A stretch of 64,000 nucleotides of DNA from Falciphora oryzae. Taxonomy: Eukaryota; Ascomycota; Sordariomycetes; Magnaporthales; Magnaporthaceae. Shown here piece after piece: positions 21,008 through 31,957 of the stretch. Each line of letters starts with the position of its first letter. The stretch's first letter is position 1. The notes beneath the pieces were generated by a model. The model was not told the origin of the DNA and did no database searches. It saw only the letters and a program-made list of their open reading frames with translations. Both the position numbers and the translations under genes were made by a program. The stretch is taken from contig JNVV01000018.1 of the NCBI GenBank assembly GCA_000733355.1, positions 124,001-188,000 of the forward strand, given 5' to 3'.

Positions 21008-22876
21008 CTAGTGGATGTAAAGATCCGTCCTCCTCAAGTGTCCCTGTGCGCCGGCGGCGATCACTTCCCCATACATGGTCCCGTGAACGTACGCCGGCGA
21101 CACAATTTCGAAGTGACCGCCATGTCCTCCCCAGCAGCGACCGCCACATTGCCCTCCGCAGTGGACCGCCTGAAGGATCAACGGTACTTTGGCCCCCTCG
21201 ACGATGGCGACGTAGTCCCCTCCCCGCACGTGCCCCCTGGCCATGACAAAAAGGCCTTTGTCGCTCGTGTAGAAGCTCCAGTTGCGCGTGATCCCCGACC
21301 AATCGTCCAAAGACATGTCAGTGAATTCCTGCTCATGCTGGGTCAGATTGTTTTTTTCGCCACCGAGGATTTTCTGCAAAAGGGCTTTGACTTCCTCGGC
21401 GTTTTCCGGCCACTGGCGGTTTATCGGATATTTTCTGCGGTCGATGACCATGGCCCTCCAAAGTGCCTGAAGCTTAGGTTCTCCAGTTGATTTATAAACG
21501 CCGTCGAAAAGCTCGAACCCCGAAGTACCTAACCCGATTTGATCAAACAGATAGCCGCGGAGTTGTAAAACGGTCCCGCCAAAGGTTTGCCGGCTGACTT
21601 CGTGGAAACCGCCGGCGGAGAATGGTCCCATTATTCCCTCGGATAATAGCTCCGGCCCGCCGTGACCGGCCAATCCCATATACGCGGGTTTCACGGAGGC
21701 CCCGAAGTCGACGGCCCAGGACGGCAGGTTCTTTGTGCGGCCGCCAAGGCGGGGACACTGGGGAATCCCCCGCCGCTCCCAGGGGCTCTGGCAGAGGATA
21801 TCGAAAGATGAATACTGCCATATAATCTCCTCCGTCGCCCTAGCAAAGACCTCGGCTGGCTCGCTCATATAGTCGGGCTTGAGACGGTAACACGGGAATA
21901 CCATCCCGAGCAGCGCGTTGACTTTGTCGCGCGGGTCTTTGCACTCGCGGTCGGAGAAGCGATTCAACGTTGTCAAAAGTTGAAGCCCTTCTTTTCCACA
22001 GCACGTCGTTTCTCGTAGGAGGAGGATGCTTAGAACCCGAGAGGCTTCCTCAAAATCAAGGCAGAGTGCTCCTGTCATGTACCCGCGCAGCGTGTCCCAT
22101 TGCAGCGTTTTGTCCCCCGCCAGCAGGAGCACGTTTGGGGCGCATAAGAGTTCCTGCACAATCCAAACCCTAGACCACAGGCGGGCGCCAAAAAAGGCTA
22201 ACAGTTTGGGCTTTTCGTTAGGTGGTATGGAGCCACTGTAACGTATGGAGCCGGTTCCGGTAGCGCTATTGATTAAATCCAAGCCCTGCTCGACGGTGGC
22301 TATCGGGTAGGTGCCTCCAAACCAATTGGGCTGCCGAGGCAAGGGGGGATTCTCCAGCCATGCGAGATCGATCTCGCATTTCCGGTAAATATCCCTCATT
22401 ACCTCCACCTGGCGACCCCTTTCGGCATCGTCCTTCTGGTTGATGCATACCGCGTCGATCCAAAGGTTTTGCTCCGCGTTCGGCTGGCGGATGTGCTTTA
22501 GCGCATTTGCCAGGTGGGGGCTTATGTCGAGGCGCCTTGTGACCGACCCGACCCCCGTCGCGCGTTCCTGGAAGGAGGGGAATTCGATGATGTCGATCGC
22601 GTCACCCGAACTGGCGTCCCCCCAGGTGTACGAAAGCGCCTTATATGGCGGCGGTGAATCGAGGTTAACTATCCGCAGCCTCCCTTGTAATGTCGAGCTG
22701 AAGCTGGCCGATGGAAGTAGGGTGAACAGCCGGATCTTGTTACCCTCTAGGGGTTGGTAGGTGTACGTGTTATCCCCCAGGGGTTGGTGGGCGAACTGGT
22801 TACCCCCCAGGGGCTGGTGACTGAACGGATTACCCCCAAAGGGTTGGTGAGTAAATGATGGCCACTCCATTGACAA
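21008..22876 (-). CDS. HET-domain heterokaryon-incompatibility-type protein
   Basis: An intact single-exon 622-aa frame. The HET domain has YKALSYTWGD (residues 78-87), LWIDAVCINQ (138-147) with the following DDAERGRQVEVMRDIYRK, and a LWSRVWIVQEL block, so all three conserved HET blocks are present. The C-terminal half has DPRDKVNALLG and a final region with GLFVMARGHVRGGDYVAIVEG, the usual end of the family, plus a Gly/Cys-rich GGQCGGRCWGGHGG insert. The N-terminus has four 10-aa repeats (residues 8-47). Such proteins mediate programmed death after fusion of unlike cells, sensing by a partner. It lies between a broken HET gene, an NLR remnant and a retrotransposon. Confidence 0.9.
   Translation of the reverse strand: MSMEWPSFTHQPFGGNPFSHQPLGGNQFAHQPLGDNTYTYQPLEGNKIRLFTLLPSASFSSTLQGRLRIVNLDSPPPYKALSYTWGDASSGDAIDIIEFPSFQERATGVGSVTRRLDISPHLANALKHIRQPNAEQNLWIDAVCINQKDDAERGRQVEVMRDIYRKCEIDLAWLENPPLPRQPNWFGGTYPIATVEQGLDLINSATGTGSIRYSGSIPPNEKPKLLAFFGARLWSRVWIVQELLCAPNVLLLAGDKTLQWDTLRGYMTGALCLDFEEASRVLSILLLRETTCCGKEGLQLLTTLNRFSDRECKDPRDKVNALLGMVFPCYRLKPDYMSEPAEVFARATEEIIWQYSSFDILCQSPWERRGIPQCPRLGGRTKNLPSWAVDFGASVKPAYMGLAGHGGPELLSEGIMGPFSAGGFHEVSRQTFGGTVLQLRGYLFDQIGLGTSGFELFDGVYKSTGEPKLQALWRAMVIDRRKYPINRQWPENAEEVKALLQKILGGEKNNLTQHEQEFTDMSLDDWSGITRNWSFYTSDKGLFVMARGHVRGGDYVAIVEGAKVPLILQAVHCGGQCGGRCWGGHGGHFEIVSPAYVHGTMYGEVIAAGAQGHLRRTDLYIH
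22736..22855 (-). repeat. four 30-bp units coding the HET protein N-terminus
   Basis: Residues 8-47 are four copies of a 10-aa unit of form F/Y-x-H/Y-Q-P-L/F-x-G/D-N-x. The last copy, ending QPLEGNKIRLF, is the normal lead-in of a HET domain; the others look like amplified copies of it. Confidence 0.9.
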
Positions 22877-23635
22877 AAAATCTGTTGGTGTTCTTTAAAA
22901 AAAAGTCGATAGGTGCCGTAGGAGCAGAATGCGCAGTTTAGGAGGCCTTCGCCGAAACGTGTAGTTGGAGAGGATGGCTAGGTCTGGCTGCCAGGTATCC
23001 CGCCCTCGACCCTCGCCTCGGCCCGCCCTTTTAACTCGATAATTAGGCCTATTATGCTCAATGCCGAGCAGGGCTCCTTCGCCACGGCTGTCCTTTCAAC
23101 TCGATAGGTACCAGCAATGTCGGGCAGCAAAAGACAACGTCAAGCACCGACGGCAGCGGATACGACTTTGAGCCCGGGCTGAATGAGAATTCCATTGGGC
23201 ACCAAGGCTAAAACCCCGAACTACGGGATTGGCTGCGGCACGGGGTGTTTTGGGTTGGGATCCTTTCGCTTCCTTCTGGGTGCCAGTCTGGCTTGCGCGG
23301 GCACGTGGCAGGACTACGCTTTCCGTCTTGGCCAAAAGAGATGGAGAAGATAGCAGAGCATAACACTAATCGATTGGCGGACCCCCAAAGCGGCGACTCT
23401 GATCCGTGGTCTCCTCGGCGCGATATAATTCTCCCGCCTCGGGCCCGGCCTCTATCAGCCTTCACCCTTGCTGCCATTCGCCCCCCAGGGGCGGCAGCGG
23501 CGAAATGGCCAACGTCATGCACCTGTTATCCAGGACTTGTTTGACGCGGCTGTCAATTTCAAACAGGTGCGTAGTATGGTGGACTTACCTATAACGAATG
23601 CGATCTCGATAAGGAAAAGCTAAAAAAAAAACACG
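22877..23635. other. HET promoter side and transposon flank
   Basis: Holds the upstream region of the HET gene, with a T/A run at 22893-22905, and the left flank of the copia insertion. No gene supported. Confidence 0.45.
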
Positions 23636-23640
23636 GTTCA

Positions 23641-23939
23641 TGTTGGTAGGAGTGGTACTCCTGTTGGGCTCGGAGATCTCCAAAGAAGGTGAACAATGAC
23701 CCTTTATATCAGAGGATCATCTATTCTTGTGCACGAAGAGGAAAGGAATCTATCTGCCAGAGAGGGAGCAGAAGGGAGGCTATATATACACGATCCAGAT
23801 CACCAAAGGGGCCTTCCCCTGCTCCCAACCTCCGCGGGCTTGCGGGTCCTCGGATCCCGTGATCTCTGATCACGGGACCGGAGGATCCGACTCTCTCTGG
23901 CCTCTGCCGATTGCCTGCACAGGCCAGTGCAATCCAACA
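23641..23939 (-). repeat. LTR (3' LTR of the copia element)
   Basis: 299 bp, TGTTGG...CCAACA. It carries a TATATATACA word and a GATCCCGTGATCTCTGATCACGGGA inverted repeat. It is preceded by target duplication GTTCA at 23636-23640. Confidence 0.92.
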
Positions 23940-24465
23940 CTGGCAACTCTTTCTTTTTGTGCAGGCAATTGGGAGATCCTTTCACGTAACAGATCCCGTG
24001 ATCCAAGCTTTATTGGATCTTGTAAGATAAATAACAAAAGGAATCTCCGAACCAAATAGTCCGGATCAGGAAAAAAGTGAATAGCCGCTCTCAAAGCGGC
24101 TCGTCGCTCTCAATAGCGACAATAGGAACGATAACGTGATAGGGTCCACCGGACTTAGCTTGCGGTGCGCGGGCAAAGCGGTGGGTGGTGCAATCAAAAA
24201 GCACAATAGCAGTAAATAACCTCAACGGGCTATTCAAATTGTAACTCAATGCGGGACAATAGGAACGCAGATCAAAAACTCTCTGCAGGCCGGGTTAGGC
24301 TCTATAAAAAGCCTTCCTTCCAGCCCTTAAAAAGTCGGGCAACTTAATCTAATAAACCTCGTTAATCCAAATCGTCCGCCTATATTACCCTCTATTTGCA
24401 GCATCTTTTACCCGCTCTATTCGATCAGTCTTCTATCGGTTGACTTCTCGGTCGCTCTCGTCACC

Positions 24466-25310
24466 ATAGGCAACAAAAAGGGCAACGCCAAATCTGGTGC
24501 GGTCGCCAAAAAGGCTCGGAAGCCTCGATCTATCGCGCGCAACGGTGGTAAATCCTCAAAGCGGCTCCAAGGCCTTACCGCTAAGGCTCTCGATCTTGCG
24601 ATGGTCAATCCTACTCCCGGCATCGCTGACGATCAATTCCTGGACCCGTTCGACGATAACGCCGATCTCCAGAACGCCGGTCCTGCGCCTACCTCGTCGG
24701 ATAAGAAGCCGGCCATCAAAATCGTCAAGCCTGCTGTTAGTAGCAAGACGGTTTCTGCGCCTGGTCCGCGCGGTAGAAAGGGCGCTTTGCGCGCTGTCCC
24801 TTGCCTAGGTTACCTAAAGTCCGCTTTCGCCAGCAAAATAAAAGAGGGCGATAGCTATCGGGATACAATCCCGGTCAAAAAGCGCTGTTGGCTGTGCGCG
24901 TCGGGCCATACCTGTCAGCCCATGTAAGCATCTCGATCTTCCCTCATTTTTTTCAAAGCTCGTTCTAACTATCCTCCAATCCCTCGATCGCGCTACGTCC
25001 GGCGCTCAAGTTCATAATGGAATAAGGTCGCGATAATCGCGACAAAAAGGTAAATTTATTCTCCCAATTTAATGCTCTAGGTACGCTTACTAACGTATTT
25101 TCTTATAATCCTCAAACCCTTAATAAATGGCGTATTACCACCAAATGCATACTGCAGCTGGCGGCTAAGGATAGGGATCAAAAGGATACCAATGCCGACC
25201 TCCTAATAATAACGCAATCAAAGCGGAAAGCGGCGGGCCGCGCGGCCGCTCTAAGGATATACAAAGCTGCCTGGCTAGGAAATGGCAAAGATGACGAAGG
25301 GGAGAAATGA
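24466..25310 (+). other. accessory ORF antisense to the copia element
   Basis: On the strand opposite gag-pol, between RNase H and the 3' LTR, a frame runs 153 codons to a TAA at 24925-24927. Its natural start position (24466) reads ATA inside an ACCATAGG context, one transition away from ATG. The protein begins with a Lys-rich NKKGNAKSGAVAKKARK stretch, has an acidic middle (FLDPFDDNADLQN) and ends with CWLCASGHTC, a possible small zinc site. A second open stretch, 25026-25310, after an in-frame TAA at 25023, continues with QFNALGTLTNVFSYNPQTL and a basic tail. A GTAAGC donor-like word at the end of the first part suggests an intron, but I could not fix the acceptor. Family unknown. Confidence 0.5.
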
Positions 25311-25492
25311 AAGAAAATTTAACGGGATATTTGGAAAAAGTCTGGTTGTAAAATCGTTTATTATTTCGGCATAGTCGTTTATTACTTTTTTAATCTAAGC
25401 ATCTTTGTTTTATCGATCTTTACGTTATCTTTAAAGATCTTGGCGTTTTGGTACCATAGAAAACGATTTTGTGTGCATTCCCTAGCTCTCTT

Positions 25493-28400
25493 TTATTTAT
25501 GGTCCCGCTTCACCCATCCTTCCACTCTCACGGTAGTTAAATTGCTGCTCACAAAATCCTCCAAAGCCTTATTTGGCAGCTCCTTTATCATAGCGTCGGC
25601 CGGGTTATCTGCCCCTGCGATCCATCTAATTTCGTCGATCTCGCGCGCCTCGTAGGACTCGCGGAAAGCCATAATATCTATCATAAGGCGTTTCTCCGTA
25701 ATAGTCCCAAACTAAACAAAGCATTGGTAAAGCGAAAAACTGTCGGTGCAAATGATCAACTTACAGGGGGGCAGATCCAGCCTTTCACAAATCGTTGCAA
25801 GCGTTATCTTCAGGACATAACCAATATCAAAGCCGCTAACCATACCGTAAATCTCGCTCGCCAGAACGCTTCTTGTAACCCTTTTGCACTTCACGGAGCT
25901 CCAATGCAGGATGTTGCCGGTAACCCGGAAACTATTTTCCTGCTCTATAGCTCCTTCGTTGCCTAAAACGATCACAAAGCCGATCTGGGAACTAAGGTCC
26001 TGGTTGTTGGCGAAAAACCCGTCCACAAACACATATAGGCTGGCTGTTTGCAGATCTAACTGCACGTAATTCAAACCTCTGTCTGCGTTATCAATCTGCC
26101 ATTAGATCCTTTTGTTGAACCTAAACACGTCTGTATCTACAAGATCTTTAGCTTATGCAGCCACAAAGTAGTCGAAAGCGGCTTTTAACTGGCATATCAA
26201 ACTTATATATGCCCCTCGTGCGCGCTGTACAACGTACTGCTATTAGGTATCGTCTAATCCCGCAATTACCAGCTCCAAACGATCTGCCTATCCCTTTTGC
26301 TACATAATAACAACGTCTCGTCTAACCAAAATCTTACACCCGTTAAAATTGCCTTCGTTTCCGGGGTGCAAGATCGATCTTGGTTTCGCTTTAAACCCGG
26401 CTTCCTAAAGCGCTATTTCCTCCCTTTGCATAAACTCGGCGTTGCCTAGGTTCAAAATATCGTCGGTCTGCATACCAACTATTCCAAAGCTTTAGCCGAT
26501 CTTTAAAACAAGCAAACACGGATCATACTCCGAAATGGAACAATCCAATCGTTCTTTATAGTGCCTTTAGTACGTAACGAACTAGTGCAGCCCTGCTTCG
26601 GCCAATCCGTAAAGCGGTTTAATCAGTTAAAAGGCCGTGCCCTTTGGGTACCGATGTTCCAGCTCCTTGGGAAGGCGCAGAATAACCTCCCTTTGCAACT
26701 CTATTTCGGACTGGGTGTACGCTTGGCTGATGTCTTTAATCATTAGCATAAAGCCTCGTTCCATAAGGGACGGGCTAAGCGCGAGGATCAGGCGTTAGCT
26801 GCATCGCATAATCGTTAGGGACTGGGTAAAGAGGCTCTTCTTCTCCCAATCGCTATATCCTTGCACCACAAGTCTCAACTTCTTATAAGGGATCGAGTTA
26901 GTGCCTTTAACTTCTCTAACGAGGCGGGACCCAAAGACTTTCGCGCTGCCAATGCTGCTTAATCTAATCGGTTTGATCACTCCGGCGGCAAAAAATGCCT
27001 CGATCTCAAGCCAGTCGGATTCCTCGAATGGGCGTCCGGGAGCTTTAATCTTACCCTCCTTTCGGTATTAAAGCGCCAAACGTAGGGATTCCTTCTCTTT
27101 TAGGGCTAGGAATGCCGTTGCTGCTTAGCGCGGGGGTCGTCCTCATCGTCTGGGGGCTGGTGCCTCGGGTGCCGTTGGTGCCGGTGCCTTTTAGGCAGGT
27201 GCCCTCCGTGGTCTACCGGGCCTGGCGGGTGCGGGTGCGGGTGCAACTTCGATCTCGGAAAGGGCTTCGCTATCGCTAGACGCACTTGCCGCCACTATTC
27301 TCGTAATCTTTAGCGGTCTCCCTCTCCGTTTTGGTTCCGTTTATAGCGGATACTCGAACGGGGCTGGTTGCTCTTCCGTTGTTGCAATTTCCTGTTCCTG
27401 CGCTTTATGGTATGGCTTGCAAGCAATGTTCCGGAACGTTGAAAGGCTGTTAACAATCTCAATCGTCACCTCGTTATCTGCCACCCAAAGGACCTTATAC
27501 GGTCCTTTCCACTCGCCGTCTTCTCTATGTACCAATACTTCTATTCCCAGAGCCAGCGCGCTAAGCAAAATGTTTTTCGTGCTCGGCCCGTTGCGCGTAT
27601 TCAAAGCGTCCTATACCTTGCGCTTGGCATGGAGCTTTCGGAGCTCTCCCATAGCCTTAGTAATCGCTACCGCTTTTTGAACCTGGCTTCTCGTTAGGGG
27701 AAAGTTGTTATTAATGCGTAGCATTACTCCGAAAACGAGCAGCGTGGGGATAAAGCCGTTAGGTCCTGCCGTGTCGTTTATAGCTTTAACAGCTCCTTGG
27801 AGCACGGAATCGGGGTGCAGATTAGGGCACTCCTTCCGGATTATCTCGTAAGCTCGGCGGAATGGTCCGTGGTACTTTTCCACCTTGCTTATCGACCAAT
27901 GCGCCTCGATCGGGATTTGGTTGCAAGTGATCCCAAAAAGCTTTGCTTCCGCCTGGAATTCGCTCGCTGCAAAATTAATACCCGCGTCGTGAGATACAAC
28001 GTTTGGGGGCCCCAGATAGGTATCCAACCAGCAGCGTTTGATAGCTTCCCAAATCTCTTTTGCGCTCATATCCTTCAAAAACGTTACGGCGCTAAATGCT
28101 ATGCTCGCATCGATCATATGAAGTACTAGTTTGCCGTCCAAATGCATCACGTCAACGACAACTTTATAATTAAAATCGATATCTTCTTTAAGCGTGAACC
28201 GGAACCGTTATTGTGCGGGTGCCTTAATTTGGCAAAAATGGCACACGCGTTTAATCATTTCCAAAGCGTTGCGATCAATCTCGTGGCTAGCTCGTTGGAA
28301 AACAATCCAAAGTCGTTCGACAAAGGGGTGCCCAAAGCGTTTGTAAACGCGCCTAAGCTCAGCCTCCGTAAAATACGTTGCTCCCGCGCTCTTTGGTTCT

Positions 28401-29150
28401 ATTATAAACGAAATGCTTGTCGTAACGTGGCTAACCTCGTCCAAAAAGAACCAAAGGTGGCCGTAGCGTTTTATAATCGGAACGCGTTTGCCTTGCCTGG
28501 TTACCAGCTCGTTACGGGTATTATTAAGGTATACCCCGAGCGTATCCATGTCGTCGATGCAAAGGAGGAACGGGGTTGGCGTAGGCACTACATGGAATGT
28601 AACAGTGCCTATCGGGGTCAGTAGGATGATCTCTCCTATGCTGGAAATGGCTTTTCCGGATCCAAAGCGCACGCGTCTTTTCTTCCTGGTAGTATCCAAA
28701 GAAAGATCAGGCAGATAGCGTTACAAAGCTCGGAATTAGGTCGTTCCGGCAGTTAATACTTCTGCCGCGCCGGTGTCGGGGATGATGCCGTACCATTTGT
28801 CGGTGGTTGTAAGCATGTATTGGACAAATACCTGCTCTGTTAGCACCGTAGGTTCCTTTTTGTCTAAACTCGGCGCCCTGGTACCGTAGAAGCGGTACAG
28901 GAAGGCCTCGTCGGCGAAATATATTGCCGTAGCTGGTGTTATGAAATGGGTGCTTGCTGGATCATACTCGTCATCCGTTGTATGATCGGGGGTATCTTCA
29001 AACGCGGCTTCCTAGTCTTCCTCATCGCTACTACCAGGCTCGTAGGTTGCGAGGAATTGTCTGTATCCCTTCCTCGGCTCGCCGCGAACTTCTCGCCCTC
29101 GTCTCCACAGCTCTTTAGCTTGCCTCTATTCCTCAAGCGTGTGATCTCTG
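25493..29150 (-). pseudogene. copia pol: protease, integrase, reverse transcriptase, RNase H
   Basis: Pieces in order on the minus strand are: the aspartic protease DTG at 28777-28769; a GAG-pre-integrase-like segment ending in CHFCQ (about 28220); and the integrase core 28150-27611 with its Asp, Asp (SHDAG) and Glu (KVEKYHG) positions. A basic linker follows (KRRGRPLK). Reverse transcriptase begins near 26980 (VFGSRLVREVKG..RLVVQGY), and the copia RNase H lies at 26074-25493 with VDG, SEIYG and CTDS motifs and the IRWIAGADNPAD tail. At least six in-frame stops interrupt it, mostly Gln codons turned to TAA/TAG. It cannot make a full polyprotein. Domain edges in the RT part are approximate because the frame is badly eroded. 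Confidence 0.85.
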
Positions 29151-30802
29151 AAACGATATCCTAATTTGCCGCACGTCCAGCACTTTAGCTTTCGCTTCCC
29201 GGGTTTTCCGGATCGGAAGTTGTCTCAAATGCTTGTGCGGTAATCGGGGCGAACAGCGTTTCCGAACCGTCGCTCCACAAAGTGGATGCCTAATATACCA
29301 ACGTTCTCTTCCACCTACATCGTGCTCCTAAACTGGGAAGCCAAACCTTCAAAGGTCTTTTCGGGTTTAAAAAGGGCCATTTTCAACTCAAAAACTCCCT
29401 GGACTGCACGGATGGTGCTCGTTACAAACTGGTGATCCTCCTAGTAAGCAAATCCCAATGCTCGTTAGCAAATTTAAAATTTATCGAGCAAAATCTGCAA
29501 TACTTCCATATTAAATTTATCTGCGTTTCCGCTCTCAAAACGTACAATTTGGAAAGTGATCGAGCTCCAGTTTGTGTAGTACTATTATCTGTTAACCTCA
29601 ATGTCAAAATGCTCTTGGAGGGCCAGGTAAATCGCCCTAAAGGTATAACCTCTACCTATCTTAAAAGTAAAATATCGAGCAGCACGGCCCCGTAAAGTCA
29701 ATAGGAAAAGCGCATGGAGCTGTGGAAAGGGAATCCCAAACATCTCGCATATGTCCGTAAAAAACAAAACCTTATCGTCGAAAATATCGTACTATTCCCC
29801 TGTATAGCTGTGCTCTTTATCCCATGCTTGTTTAAACGCCTTTATTATGCTCGTATCAATCACAGCATTAGGGATTTCAACCGGTAGGAGCTTCCGGTAA
29901 TTAAACAGTGGTAAAAGTGTTATCTCGTACCGGGTTAGCACTAAGGTCTCAAAGCGTAATCGTTAGCGCGTTATTCCGTCGGTTAGCCGCGCCTAGGCTT
30001 CCAGGTACGCTTGGTGGTGGCGTCCCTAGCTAACCGCCGCGGCCGTAGGTTTCGTTTGTCCTTGGAAAGGGTTACCGAAATCGTTATAATCTGTAAACCT
30101 CTTTTCCTTTGGTTGTCGGAGCAGTGGTGGGGTTGCCCAAAATTGGGTCGGTAAGTCTAGTTGTGGGCCGGTTCCACCAATCGTAGGATCACCGCGACTT
30201 AGTTCGTGGGATCGCGAAATCGGTATTTCGTTTGTTAACCGTTTGGGGTTCAAAAAGGGCGGTAACTGAAAGGGTTGGTCCGAAGTAAAAGCCTCGGCCG
30301 GTTGATTGGTTTCGGTCTTTACGTTCGTTTTGTAATCGGGAAATTAAGGGTTTTGTGTTTTCTCGATCGCCGCGTTTTGTGCCGCTGTTTTTGTAATGAG
30401 TCTTACGAAACGGATGGTAATTTTAAGCGTTGCATAGCCTGGGAAAGTGATCCTTCTCTCTGTCAAAAAGGCTTTAAACGCTCGTGTAATCCGGATATCA
30501 ATATCCTCAAAGTGTTGCTAGGTCCATCCTTTAAAGTCTTTAAGGTAAGCAGCAAATAGGTTTTCGCCTTTATATGGTTTGTTCGCGATCATCGTTTTAA
30601 TGATCCAGGTGTTCCGGCGCTCGTTGGATGCGTCGTTTGGTAAGCATCCTAGGGTAAAGTTCTGCTCGTCGTAAAACTGTAAATCGCACACGGCGAGGAC
30701 AGTTTTCGGCAGACCAAAATCCTTAAGTGCGTCTAGGAGCTCCTAATCCAGGATCTTTTGCTCCTTACGCTCGTTGTCGTCCGGGTTGGCTGATCCGGAC
30801 AT
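29150..30802 (-). pseudogene. copia gag, decayed
   Basis: A Met at 30802 starts MSGSANPDDNERKEQKILD, followed at once by a TAG and then ELLDALKDFGLPKTV in the same frame. Further pieces read RNTWIIKTMIANKPYKGENLF, a Gln/Pro-rich region near 30250-30030, and FFTDICEMFGIPFPQLHALF..ALQEHFD near 29760-29600. The end carries a damaged zinc-knuckle-like CWTCGKLGYRFRDHT near 29170. Stops are mostly Gln-to-stop transitions. The position next to the 5' LTR and upstream of protease fits gag. Confidence 0.75.
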
Positions 30803-30850
30803 GTTGTCGGGGGTTGGCAAGCGATATTGCCTGGGGTAATCTTTTGATCC

Positions 30851-31083
30851 AAAAGCCGCTCGAGCCTGCAAAACAGGTCGGGGCTTCCGGGGATCACGCA
30901 ACGCCCTCCGCGAAGATCGTCAAATCTCTCAACCGGAAACCGCTCGAGCCTGCCGGACAGGTCGGGGTTTCTAGGAAAGTCTTGCCGGTCTTCCTCGAAT
31001 GCGCTACCGAGCGGGAGATTGGGGGTCTCCTGCTCCAGATCCAGTCGGAAACCGCTCTGGCCTGCAGGACAGGTCGGGGTTTC
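30851..31083. repeat. three 38-bp repeats in the element's 5' leader
   Basis: Imperfect copies of AACCGCTCGAGCCTGCAGGACAGG-like DNA lie at 30851-30888, 30933-30971 and 31045-31083, between the 5' LTR and the gag start. Spacing is about 82 and 112 bp. Possible packaging or regulatory repeats; role not shown. Confidence 0.7.
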
Positions 31084-31137
31084 CAAAGGGACCCTCTACC
31101 TTGCTTCTCTGTATTGCCCTGGGGCAACACTAATCAG

Positions 31138-31436
31138 TGTTGGTAGGAGTGGTACTCCTGTTGGGCTCGGAGATTTCCAAAAAAGGTGAACAATGACCCT
31201 TTATATCAGAGGATCATCTATTCTTGTGCACGAAGAGGAAAGGAATCTATCTGCCAGAGAGGGAGCAGAAGGGAGGCTATATATACACGATCCAGATCAC
31301 CAAAGGGGCCTTCCCCTGCTCCCAACCTCCGCGGGCTTGCGGGTCCTCGGATCCCGTGATCTCTGATCACGGGACCGGAGGATCCGACTCTCTCTGGCCT
31401 CTGCCGATTGCCTGCACAGGCCAGTGCAATCCAACA
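31138..31436 (-). repeat. LTR (5' LTR of the copia element)
   Basis: 299 bp. It differs from the other LTR only in GATTTCCAAAAAAGG versus GATCTCCAAAGAAGG near its left end, i.e. one C-to-T and one G-to-A. It is followed by target duplication GTTCA at 31437-31441. Confidence 0.92.
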
Positions 31437-31677
31437 GTTCAAAAAAAACTTCCCACCTCTCCCACCTCCCCGTTCTTACAAGCCTATACGTCTTATGCGA
31501 TAGGAGTCCTTTAAGCCTGGGATACGGCATCCATACATGGCGGGCTCAGGCGCCCTCAGGTCGCTCCTCAAAGGGGCGCTCGGCGGCGTCGATCTCGTCG
31601 CATTCGGACGAGTGAATCGAAATTGGAATCCCGTATGCTCCTCCAGCTCGGGATTTGCACGACATGCTCCAGGTCTT

Positions 31678-31810
31678 CATCGGGCTCCGGTCCTCGTCGG
31701 GCTCCGGTCCTCGTCGGGCTCAGGGCTTCGTCGGGCTCAGGGCTTCGTCGGGCTCCAGGTCTTCGTCGGGCTCAGGGCTTCGTCGGGCTCCAGGTCCTCG
31801 TCGGACTCCA
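31678..31810. repeat. minisatellite, 17-18 bp unit, about 8 copies
   Basis: Copies of CGTCGGGCTCxGGxCTT start at 31695, 31712, 31729, 31746, 31764, 31781 and 31799, with a degenerate first copy before them. Periods of 17 and 18 do not keep frame, so the open frames across it are repeat artefacts. Confidence 0.85.
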
Positions 31811-31957
31811 AGGGCCGTGGCGGCGACCCGCGGCGGCGCCAAAGCCAGGGCGGGAGGCTGTCGCGGTCGTTCGCGTCGAAATCGCCGCGCTCCCGCCACT
31901 TGTGTAAGGGGGTGGGCCGGAGTAATAACCACTCGACTACATAGAAAAGATCCAACA

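Larger units (their letters stand above)
23641..31436 (-). mobile_element. Ty1/copia LTR retrotransposon, 7796 bp, coding regions decayed
   Basis: The ends are two 299-bp LTRs that start TGTTGG and end CCAACA, flanked by the direct repeat GTTCA at 23636-23640 and 31437-31441. Reading right to left are gag, protease (DTGA), integrase, reverse transcriptase and RNase H, the Ty1/copia order. Many in-frame stops are TAA/TAG where CAA/CAG is expected, a CpA-to-TpA pattern as left by repeat-induced point mutation. The LTRs differ at only two positions, both C/T-G/A transitions. A purine-rich tract (AAAAAGAAAGAG, minus strand, about 23946-23957) sits near the 3' LTR. I could not recognise the tRNA primer site. 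An extra opposite-strand ORF lies at the 3' side. Confidence 0.9.
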
